64,000 bases of DNA, taken from Bryobacterales bacterium (GTDB lineage Bacteria > Acidobacteriota > Terriglobia > Bryobacterales > Bryobacteraceae). Positions 35,734-44,133 of the stretch are shown piece after piece. The translations under genes were made by a program, and so were the position numbers. The notes beneath the pieces are model-generated. The model ran no database searches, was not told the origin of the DNA, and saw only the letters and a list, made by a program, of their open reading frames with translations. Within the stretch, counting starts at the first letter, position 1. Every line of letters starts with the position of its first letter. Location of the stretch: the NCBI GenBank assembly GCA_016721425.1, contig JADKID010000016.1:62001-126000 (forward strand), in the 5' to 3' direction.

Positions 35734-38700
35734 CTAGCTCTTGCCCTGCGGATGGCACTGGTAGCACGACGGGCTGGCGTAGACATAGCCCTTCCGCCCG
35801 TTGTGCTCTTTGTCCATGGATGTCTTGTTGTGCTCGTGACAGTTGATACAGCTGAAGACCGCGTACGACGTTGGCGTGGTGTGGCAATCGTTACACGTTG
35901 TCCATTTGCCCGCATGCTTGCCCGTGTAGATGGGGAACTTGTGAGTGGTCAGCCTGGCGCCGGTCCACGCCGTCGTCGTGTGGCAACTGGCACAGGTCGT
36001 CGGCAATTTTGCGGTGATGTGATTCGGGTTGCTCACGGATTCGTACACGGTCCGGTGGCAGGCGTAGCAATCGGTCGGAGTTCCGGTATACCGCCCGCCC
36101 ACATGGCACAGCGCGCAGTTCACCGTCGTGTGCTTGCCCGTCAGCGGGAATTTCGTCGTGTTGTGGTTGAACACGGCGCCCTTCCACTGAGTGGTGGTGT
36201 GGCAGATCGCGCAGTCCTTGGGGAACCCGGCCGTGACGTGATTCGGATTCGTCGCAGCCGTGTAGTTCTTCAGGTGGCAGCCGTCGCAGGTGGCCGGCGT
36301 GCCCTTATAGACGTTGTTGATGTGGCAGGCGCCGCAGGCCACCGTGGTGTGGAACCCGGTCAGCGGAAACTTCGTGGATGTTGTGTGATTGAACTTGGCG
36401 CCCAGCCACTGGGTGGTGGTGTGGCACAGCGAGCAATCCTTCGGGAAGGCCGCCGCCACGTGATTCGGCTTCGTCGTGGCGTTGTAGTTCTTCAGGTGGC
36501 AGCCATCGCAGGTGGTGGCCGTGCCTTTGTATACGTTGTTGACATGGCACGAGGCGCACGGCACCGTGGTGTGGAAGCCCGTCAGCGGGAACTTCGTTGC
36601 GGTGGTGTGATTGAAGACGGCGCCCTTCCATTGAGTGGTGGTGTGACAGACCGCACAATCCTTCGGGAATCCGGCCGTCGCATGGTTCGGAGTCGTCGTG
36701 CCGTTATAGTCCTTCAGATGGCAACTGTCGCAAGTGGCCGGCGTGCCTTTGTAGATGTTGTTCACGTGGCAGGCGCTGCACGCCACGGTGACGTGGTAGC
36801 CGGTGAGGGGGAACTTGGTGTTCGCCGTGTGGTCGAACTTGGCGCCCTTCCACGTCGTGGTGGTGTGGCACAACGTACAGTCCTTGGGCAGCGCCGCCGC
36901 CACATGGTTCGGAGTGTTCGTGGTCTTGTTGTAGTCCTTCAGATGGCAGCCCTCGCACGTGGCTGCCGTGCCCTTGTACACATTGTTCACGTGGCAAGAG
37001 GCGCAGGGCACCGTGGTGTGGAACCCGGTCAGCGGGAACTTCGTCGCCGTGTTGTGGTTGAACACCGCACCCTTCCACTGGGTGGTCGTGTGGCATAGCG
37101 TGCAATCCCTCGGGAACGCCGCCGCCACGTGGTTCGGGTTGTTCGTGGTCTTGTTGTAGTCCTTCAAATGGCAGCCGTCGCACGTCGCCGGCGTGCCTTT
37201 GAAAATGCTATTGACGTGACACGCGGCACAGGCCACCGTCGTGTGGAATCCGGTGAGCGGGAACTTCGTCGCCGTGTTGTGATTGAACACCGCGCCCTTC
37301 CACGTCGTGGTCGTGTGGCAGACTGTGCAATCCTTCGGGAACCCGGCCGCTATGTGGTTCGGGTTGTTGGTCGTCTTGTTGTAGTCCTTCAGATGGCAGC
37401 CGTCGCACGTCGCCGGCGTACCCTTGTACACGTTGTTCACGTGGCACGCGGAGCATTGCACCGTCGTGTGGAACCCAGTTAGCGGGAACTTCGTCGCCGT
37501 GTTGTGGTTGAACACCGCGCCCTTCCACGTTGTGGTCGTATGGCACAGCGCGCAGTCCTTCGGTAGCGCCGCCGCCACGTGGTTCGGGTTGTTCGTGGTC
37601 TTGTTGTAGTCCTTCAGGTGGCAACCGTCGCACGTCGTTGCCGTGCCCTTGTACACGTTGCTCACATGGCACGCAGCGCATTGCACCGTGGTGTGGAAAC
37701 CCGTCAGCGGGAACTTCGTCGCCGTGTTGTGGTTGAACACCGCGCCCTTCCAGGTCGTGGTCGTGTGGCACAGTGCGCAGTCCTTCGGGAACGCCGCCGC
37801 CACATGGTTCGGGTTATTCGTTGTCTTGTTGTAGTCCTTGAGATGGCAGCCCTCGCAGGTCGCCGCCGTACCCTTGTACACGTTGTTCACGTGACACGCG
37901 GCGCACTGCACCGTGGTGTGGAAGCCCGTCAGCGGGAACTTCGTCGCCGTGTTGTGGTTGAACACCGCGCCCTTCCACGCCGTCGTCGTATGGCAAACCG
38001 TGCAATCCTTCGGGAACCCGGCCGTGACGTGGTTTGGATTCGACGCGCCGTTGTAGTCCTTCAGATGGCAGTTATCACAATTCAGCGGTGTGCCGGCGTA
38101 CACCCCGTTGATGTGGCAGGCCGTGCAGGCCGGCTTGGCGTGTCCGCCTGTCAGCGGGAACTTCGTCCTGGAATGGTCGAACTTGGCGCCCTTCCAGGTT
38201 GTTGTCGTGTGGCAAACCGTGCAGTCCTTCGAGAACCCGGCACTGGCATGGTTGGGGTTCGTTGTCGCAGTCCAGTCCTTCAAATGGCAGCCATCACAAG
38301 TTGCCGCCGTGCCTTTGAACACGTTGTTCACATGGCACGATGCGCAGGGCACAGTCGTATGGAAGCCTGTCAGCGGGAACTTCGTCGCGGTGTTGTGGTT
38401 GAATGCGGCGCCCTTCCACGTTGTCGTCGTATGGCAGACCGCGCAGTCCTTCGGGAATCCGGCCGTCACGTGGTTCGGATTGTTCGTCGTCTTGTTGTAG
38501 TCCTTCAGATGGCAGCCTTCGCACGCCGCCGGAGTGCCCTTGTACACGTTGTTCACGTGACACGCCGAGCACGCCACCGTGGTGTGGAAACCTGTCAGCG
38601 GGAACTTCGTCGCCGTGTTGTGGTTGAACACCGCGCCCTTCCACGTCGTCGTCGTATGGCACAACGAGCAGTCTTTTGGCAGCGCGGCCGCCACATGGTT

Positions 38701-41700
38701 CGGATTGTTGGCCGGCTTGTTGTAGTCCTTGAGATGGCAGCCCTCGCAAGCCGTCGCCGTGCCCTTATAAACATTGTTCACGTGGCACGCGGCGCATTGC
38801 ACCGTGGTGTGGAAGCCCGTCAACGGGAACTTCGTCGCCGTGTTGTGATTGAACACAGCGCCCTTCCACGTTGTCGTCGTGTGGCAGACCGCGCAATCCT
38901 TCGGGAACCCGGCAGCCACGTGGTTCGGATTGTTCGTCGTCTTGCTGTAATCCTTCAGATGGCAGCCTTCGCACGCCGCCGCCGTCCCCTTGTACACGTT
39001 GTTCACGTGGCACGCGGCGCATTGCACCGTCGTGTGGAAGCCCGTCAACGGGAACTTCGTCGCCGTGTTGTGGTTGAACACCGCGCCCTTCCACGTCGTC
39101 GTGGTATGGCAAACCGTGCAATCCTTCGGGAACCCGGCCGTCACATGGTTCGGGTTGTTCGTCGTCTTGTTGTAGTCCTTCAGATGGCAGCCGTCGCAAT
39201 TCAGCGGCGTACCGGCGTATACACCATTGATGTGGCAAGCCGCGCAGGCCGGCTTGGCGTGTCCGCCTGTCAGCGCGAACTTCGTCTTGGAATGGTCGAA
39301 CTTGGCGCCCTTCCAGGTCGTCGTTGTGTGGCAAACCAGGCAGTCTTTAGAGAAACCCGCGCTGGCGTGGTTCGGATTCGTCGTCTTGGCCCAGTCCGTC
39401 AAATGGCAGCCCTCGCACGTCGCCACTGTCCCCTTGAACACGTTGTTCAGGTGGCACGCCGTGCACTGCACCGTTGTGTGGAATCCGGTCAGCGGGAACT
39501 TCGTCGCCGTGTTGTGGTTGAACACTGCGCCCTTCCACGTGGTCGTCGTGTGGCACAGCGCGCAGTCCTTCGGCAGCCCGGCCGCCACGTGATTCGGCGT
39601 GTTGGTCGTCTTGTTGTAGTCTTTCAGGTGGCAGCCTTCGCATGTCGCCGCCGTACCCTTGTAGACGTTGTTCACATGGCAGGCCGAGCACGCCACAGTG
39701 GCATGGAATCCAGTGAGCGGGAACTTCGTCGCCGTGTTGTGGTTGAACACCGCGCCCTTCCACGTTGTGGTCGTGTGACAGAGCGCGCAGTCCTTCCCGA
39801 ACCCGGCCGTGGTGTGGTTCGGGTTCGTCGTCTTCGTGTAGTCCTTCAGATGGCAGCCCTCGCAGGTCGCCACCGTCCCCTGGAACACGTTGTTCACGTG
39901 GCAGGCCGAGCACTGCACCGTCGTATGGAACCCGGTCAGCGGGAACTTCGTCGCCGTGTTGTGGTTGAACACCGCGCCCTTCCACGTCGTCGTCGTGTGG
40001 CAGAGCTTGCAGTCCTTTGGCAAGCCCGCCGTCACGTGGTTCGGGTTGTTCGTCGTCTTGGTGTAGTCCTTCAGATGGCAGCCATCGCAAGTCTGATTCG
40101 TGCCCGCGTACACGCCATTGACGTGGCAGGCGGTGCAGAGCGTTGTCGAGTGCGCGCCGGTGAGCGGGAACTTCGTCTTGGAGTGGTCGAACGTCGCGCC
40201 CTTCCAACTGGTCGTCGTATGGCAGACCGTGCAGTCCTTCGAGAACCCCGCGCTGGCGTGGTTCGGGTTCGTCGTCTTCGTGTAGTCCTTCAGGTGGCAA
40301 CCCTCGCACGTCGCCACCGTCCCTTTGAATACGTTATTCACGTGGCAGGCTGTGCACGCCACCGTGGTGTGGAATCCGGTCAGCGGGAATTTCGTCGCCG
40401 TGCTGTGGTTGAACACCGCACCCTTCCACTGCACCGTCGTGTGGCACACCGCGCAATCCTTCGGGAACCCGGCCGTCACATGGTTCGGATTGTTGGTCGC
40501 CTTACTGTAATCGGGCATGTGGCAGCCCTCGCAGGTCGCCGCCGTCCCCTTGTAAACATTGCCCACGTGACACGCATTGCACGAGACCGTCTTGTGGAAA
40601 CCGGTCAGCGGGAACTTCGTCGCCGTGTTGTGATCGAACTTTCCACCCTTCCACGTGGTCGTCGTATGGCACAGCGCGCAGTCTTTCGGCAACGCCGCCG
40701 CTACGTGGTTCGGATTGTTCGCCGGCTTGTTGTAGTCCTTCAGGTGGCAGCCTTCGCACGTCGCCACCGTCCCCTTGAACACATTGTTCACGTGGCATAC
40801 AGAACACTGCACCGTTGTGTGGAAACCCGTCAACGGGAACTTCGTCGTTGTGTTGTGGTCGAACTTCGCGCCCTTCCATTGCACCGTCGTGTGGCACACC
40901 GCGCAGTCTCTCGGGAACCCGCCCGTCACGTGATTCGGATTCGTCACCTTGTTGAAATCGGGCATGTGGCAGCCCTCGCAAGCGAGCGGCGTACCGGCAT
41001 ACTTCCCGTTGATGTGGCAGGCCGCGCACTCCGGCTTGGAGTGTCCGCCGGTCAGCGGGAACTTCGTCTTCGCATGGTCAAACTTGGCGCCCTTCCACGT
41101 CGTCGTCGAATGGCACACCACGCAGTCTTTCGAGAATCCAGCGGCGCCGTGATTCGGATTCGTCGTCTTGGTGTAGTCCTTCAGGTGGCAGCCGTCGCAC
41201 GTCGCCGCCGTACCCTTGAATACGTTGTTCACGTGGCAGGCCAGGCAGGTCTGGCTGACGTGCGCGCCGGTCAGCGGGAACTTCGTCCCCGTATTGTGAT
41301 CGAACTTGCCGCCCTTCCACTGCACCGTGGTGTGGCAGACTGCGCAGTCGCGCGGGAAACCGGCCGTCACGTGATTCGGGTTGTTCGCCGGCCTGTTGAA
41401 GTCCACCATGTGGCAGCCTTCGCAGGCCATTCCCGTGCCGGCGTACTTCCCGCCCACGTGGCACGCCGTGCACTCCGTCTTCCCATGCGCGCCCGTTAGG
41501 GCGAACTTCGTCTTGTTGTGATCGAACACGGCGCCCTTCCACGCCGTAGTCGTGTGGCAGATCGAGCAATCCTTTGAGAATCCAGCCGCCACGTGGTTCG
41601 GGCTGACGGCCTTCGTGAACTCCGCCAGATGGCAGCCCTCGCACGTTGCCGCCGTCCCCTTGTACACGCCGTTCACGTGGCACTGGGCGCACTGCGCGTT

Positions 41701-44133
41701 ATTGTGGGCGCCGGTCAGCGCGAACTTCGTCGCCGTACTGTGATCGAACTTTCCGCCCTTCCACGCCGTCGTCGTGTGGCACAGCAGACAGTCCTTCGGG
41801 AATCCGCCGGTCACGTGGTTCGGATTGACGGCCTTGGTGAAGTCAGGCGTGTGGCAGCCCTCGCACGTCATCACCGTACCCGCGTACTTGCCGCCCACGT
41901 GGCACAGTGCGCATTGCGTATTCGCGTGAGCGCCGGTCAGGGCGAACTTGGTCTTGGCGTGATCGAACTGCGCGCCCTTCCATTGCACCGTGGTGTGGCA
42001 CGCCGTGCAATCCTTCGAAAAGCCAGCCGCCACATGATTCGGATCCGCGGCGCTTGTGAATACGGCCAGGTGGCAGCCCTCGCACGTCGCCGCCGTGCCT
42101 TTGAATACGTTGTTGACGTGGCACTGCCCGCACTGCTGGTTGACGTGCGCACCGGTCAGCGCGAACTTCGTGGTGTTGTGATCAAACTTCGCGCCCTTCC
42201 ACTGCGTCGTCGTGTGGCAGACGGCGCAATCCTTCGGGAAGCCGGCCGTCACGTGGTTCGGATTGTTGGCCGGCTTGTTAAAGTCCGCCATGTGGCAGCC
42301 TTCGCACGTCTGGCCCGTGCCGGCGAACTTCTCGCCCACGTGGCAGGCCAGACACTGTGCGTTCACGTGCGCCCCGGTCAGGGCGAACTTCGTCGCCGTG
42401 TTGTGATCGAACTTCGCGCCCTTCCACTGTGTCGTTGTGTGGCACAGGGCACAATCCTTCTGGAACCCCGCATTGACGTGGCTCGGATTCGTCGTCTTGT
42501 TGAAGGTATCGAGGTGGCAGCTCTCGCACGCCGGCGATGTCCCGGCGAACTTGTCCGACACGTGGCAGGCATTGCACTGCACCTGGGCGTGCGCGCCGGT
42601 CAACGGGAACTTCGTCTTGGTGTGGTCAAACTGCGCGCCCTTCCACTGCGTGGTCGTGTGGCACTGCGTACATTCTTTCGAGAACCCCGCGCTCGCATGG
42701 TTGGGCGTCTTCGTCTGGTTGAAGGCCGCCAGATGGCAGCCCTCGCACGTGCCCGGTGTCGTCGTGAAGTTTCCGTTCACATGGCAGGCAGCGCAGGTTT
42801 GGCTGGTATGCGCGCCCGTCAACGGAAACTTGGTGGCGGTGTCATGGTCGAACTTGCCGCCCTTCCACGCCGCCGTCGTGTGACAGAGCATGCAATCCTT
42901 CGGGAATCCCGCCGCCGCGTGATCCGGGCTCACCGCCTTCGTGTACACGCCCATGTGGCAGCCCTCGCACGTCTGAGTGGTGCCGGTGAACTTCCCGTTG
43001 ATGTGGCAACTGGCGCACTCCACCTGCACGTGCGCGCCGGTCAGACGGAAGCGGCTTAAATTGTGGTCGAACTTTGCGCCCTTCCATTGCGTGGTGGTGT
43101 GGCACTGCGCGCAATCGCGCGGGAAATTCGACGCGGCATGGCCCGGATTCGTGCTCTTGTTGAATGCGTCCATGTGACAGCCTTCGCAGGCTTGCGGCGT
43201 GCCCGCAAAGCGCCCGCCCACGTGGCAGGAGTTGCACTGCACCTGCGTGTGAGCGCCGGTCAGCGGGAACTTCGTGCCCGCCGTATGGTCGAACGTTCCG
43301 CCCTTCCACTGCGCCGTCGTGTGGCACACCGCGCATTCTCGCGGAAAGCCCGCCTGCGCGTGGTTCGGAGTCTGAGTGGCGTTGAATTCCTTGATGTGGC
43401 AGTTCACACACTGCGCCGACGTCCCGGCCCACTGTCCGTTCGCGTGGCAATCCCGGCACGCCAGGCGCGCGTGGCCGCCATCCAGCGCAAAGCGCGCCAG
43501 AGCGGCATGGTCAAACTTCGCTCCGGCCCACGTATCCATCGTGTGGCACTGCTCGCATGGAATGGGAATCTTCGATGCCCGGTGCGGCGGGTTCACCGAA
43601 TTGTTGTAGTCCGGCGTATGGCACGCCATGCACTCCGTGCTCAACCCCTTGTATTGCCCGGCTGCCGCATTCTTGTGGCAACTCTCGCACGATGCCGCTG
43701 CATGCGCGCCGATCAACGGGAACCGGTTGTTGTGCTCGCGCGTCTGCTGAATCGCCACCCGCCAGCCCTTCACCGTGTGGCACTGCTGGCAGTTGCCGCC
43801 AAATTGCCGCCGGTGAATGTCGGCATGGCAGGACGAACACTCCTTGCTTACGTTCTTGAACTTCGTATCCACGTGGCAGGACTTGCACGCCACGTTCTGA
43901 TGCATGCCCAACAGAGGCCACTTGGTCTGGGAATTGTGATCAAAGTCCGGCCTCGGCCGGATCGGCTTCCACGCGTTGGCCGTGTGGCAGCTCTCACACG
44001 CCACCTGCAACGGGCCGTGCGGACTCGCGGTGCGGCGGGCCGCCGGAGGCGCCTGCGTTTGGGCTGCCAATCCGGCGCCCAGAAGAGTGATTCCAGCCAG
44101 CAACCGGAACACCCATACGCTTAGTCCCCTCAT
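35734..44133 (-). CDS. Giant multihaem c-type cytochrome with 112 CxxCH motifs
   Basis: A 2,799-residue secreted protein with a signal peptide (VFRLLAGITLLGAGLAAQTQ). I counted 112 CxxCH motifs by eye. They fall into 36 modules of three plus a four-motif tail; 34 modules (35995-43557) are regular, 72-75 residues long. Each regular module has CxxCHTTTxWKGA, F(D/N)H, FPLTGxH, CxACHVN, CEGCHLKDY and NPNH, so three extra His accompany three haem sites. This is the cytochrome c3/doubled-CxxCH type of repeat. The likely role is long-range electron transfer outside the cell or across the periplasm. The ATG at 44133 overlaps the stop of the 23-haem gene (ATGA) with GAGGAG upstream; the ATG 18 bases earlier is less likely. 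Repeat number depends on correct assembly. Confidence 0.92.
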   Translation of the reverse strand: MRGLSVWVFRLLAGITLLGAGLAAQTQAPPAARRTASPHGPLQVACESCHTANAWKPIRPRPDFDHNSQTKWPLLGMHQNVACKSCHVDTKFKNVSKECSSCHADIHRRQFGGNCQQCHTVKGWRVAIQQTREHNNRFPLIGAHAAASCESCHKNAAAGQYKGLSTECMACHTPDYNNSVNPPHRASKIPIPCEQCHTMDTWAGAKFDHAALARFALDGGHARLACRDCHANGQWAGTSAQCVNCHIKEFNATQTPNHAQAGFPRECAVCHTTAQWKGGTFDHTAGTKFPLTGAHTQVQCNSCHVGGRFAGTPQACEGCHMDAFNKSTNPGHAASNFPRDCAQCHTTTQWKGAKFDHNLSRFRLTGAHVQVECASCHINGKFTGTTQTCEGCHMGVYTKAVSPDHAAAGFPKDCMLCHTTAAWKGGKFDHDTATKFPLTGAHTSQTCAACHVNGNFTTTPGTCEGCHLAAFNQTKTPNHASAGFSKECTQCHTTTQWKGAQFDHTKTKFPLTGAHAQVQCNACHVSDKFAGTSPACESCHLDTFNKTTNPSHVNAGFQKDCALCHTTTQWKGAKFDHNTATKFALTGAHVNAQCLACHVGEKFAGTGQTCEGCHMADFNKPANNPNHVTAGFPKDCAVCHTTTQWKGAKFDHNTTKFALTGAHVNQQCGQCHVNNVFKGTAATCEGCHLAVFTSAADPNHVAAGFSKDCTACHTTVQWKGAQFDHAKTKFALTGAHANTQCALCHVGGKYAGTVMTCEGCHTPDFTKAVNPNHVTGGFPKDCLLCHTTTAWKGGKFDHSTATKFALTGAHNNAQCAQCHVNGVYKGTAATCEGCHLAEFTKAVSPNHVAAGFSKDCSICHTTTAWKGAVFDHNKTKFALTGAHGKTECTACHVGGKYAGTGMACEGCHMVDFNRPANNPNHVTAGFPRDCAVCHTTVQWKGGKFDHNTGTKFPLTGAHVSQTCLACHVNNVFKGTAATCDGCHLKDYTKTTNPNHGAAGFSKDCVVCHSTTTWKGAKFDHAKTKFPLTGGHSKPECAACHINGKYAGTPLACEGCHMPDFNKVTNPNHVTGGFPRDCAVCHTTVQWKGAKFDHNTTTKFPLTGFHTTVQCSVCHVNNVFKGTVATCEGCHLKDYNKPANNPNHVAAALPKDCALCHTTTTWKGGKFDHNTATKFPLTGFHKTVSCNACHVGNVYKGTAATCEGCHMPDYSKATNNPNHVTAGFPKDCAVCHTTVQWKGAVFNHSTATKFPLTGFHTTVACTACHVNNVFKGTVATCEGCHLKDYTKTTNPNHASAGFSKDCTVCHTTTSWKGATFDHSKTKFPLTGAHSTTLCTACHVNGVYAGTNQTCDGCHLKDYTKTTNNPNHVTAGLPKDCKLCHTTTTWKGAVFNHNTATKFPLTGFHTTVQCSACHVNNVFQGTVATCEGCHLKDYTKTTNPNHTTAGFGKDCALCHTTTTWKGAVFNHNTATKFPLTGFHATVACSACHVNNVYKGTAATCEGCHLKDYNKTTNTPNHVAAGLPKDCALCHTTTTWKGAVFNHNTATKFPLTGFHTTVQCTACHLNNVFKGTVATCEGCHLTDWAKTTNPNHASAGFSKDCLVCHTTTTWKGAKFDHSKTKFALTGGHAKPACAACHINGVYAGTPLNCDGCHLKDYNKTTNNPNHVTAGFPKDCTVCHTTTTWKGAVFNHNTATKFPLTGFHTTVQCAACHVNNVYKGTAAACEGCHLKDYSKTTNNPNHVAAGFPKDCAVCHTTTTWKGAVFNHNTATKFPLTGFHTTVQCAACHVNNVYKGTATACEGCHLKDYNKPANNPNHVAAALPKDCSLCHTTTTWKGAVFNHNTATKFPLTGFHTTVACSACHVNNVYKGTPAACEGCHLKDYNKTTNNPNHVTAGFPKDCAVCHTTTTWKGAAFNHNTATKFPLTGFHTTVPCASCHVNNVFKGTAATCDGCHLKDWTATTNPNHASAGFSKDCTVCHTTTTWKGAKFDHSRTKFPLTGGHAKPACTACHINGVYAGTPLNCDNCHLKDYNGASNPNHVTAGFPKDCTVCHTTTAWKGAVFNHNTATKFPLTGFHTTVQCAACHVNNVYKGTAATCEGCHLKDYNKTTNNPNHVAAAFPKDCALCHTTTTWKGAVFNHNTATKFPLTGFHTTVQCAACHVSNVYKGTATTCDGCHLKDYNKTTNNPNHVAAALPKDCALCHTTTTWKGAVFNHNTATKFPLTGFHTTVQCSACHVNNVYKGTPATCDGCHLKDYNKTTNNPNHIAAGFPKDCTVCHTTTTWKGAVFNHNTATKFPLTGFHTTVACAACHVNSIFKGTPATCDGCHLKDYNKTTNNPNHVAAAFPRDCTLCHTTTQWKGAVFNHNTATKFPLTGFHTTVPCASCHVNNVYKGTAATCEGCHLKDYNKTTNTPNHVAAALPKDCTLCHTTTTWKGAKFDHTANTKFPLTGYHVTVACSACHVNNIYKGTPATCDSCHLKDYNGTTTPNHATAGFPKDCAVCHTTTQWKGAVFNHTTATKFPLTGFHTTVPCASCHVNNVYKGTATTCDGCHLKNYNATTKPNHVAAAFPKDCSLCHTTTQWLGAKFNHTTSTKFPLTGFHTTVACGACHINNVYKGTPATCDGCHLKNYTAATNPNHVTAGFPKDCAICHTTTQWKGAVFNHNTTKFPLTGKHTTVNCALCHVGGRYTGTPTDCYACHRTVYESVSNPNHITAKLPTTCASCHTTTAWTGARLTTHKFPIYTGKHAGKWTTCNDCHTTPTSYAVFSCINCHEHNKTSMDKEHNGRKGYVYASPSCYQCHPQGKS
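35995..43557 (-). repeat. Tandem array of 34 trihaem modules (about 215-225 bp each)
   Basis: Regular modules run in tandem through the gene. The downstream two thirds of the protein (35995 to about 40900) are the most uniform, with near-identical stretches such as those encoding WKGAVFNHNTATKFPLTGFH. The N-terminal modules are more diverged and use LTGAH rather than LTGFH. A higher-order rhythm is visible: every few modules one carries CxxCHING and TPLNC instead of CHVNN and TAATC, for example near 39190 and 38085. This suggests duplication of multi-module blocks. Confidence 0.85.

Noticed and set aside
37579..41499. A 1,306-codon open frame on the plus strand opposite the giant cytochrome, rich in Arg and Val.
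   Set aside because: It is the antisense shadow of the repetitive CxxCH modules. It repeats with the same period and has no start signal or domain.
35995..43557. Reading the repeat array as a CRISPR or satellite.
   Set aside because: The repeats are an open protein frame with conserved haem motifs, with synonymous variation typical of coding sequence.
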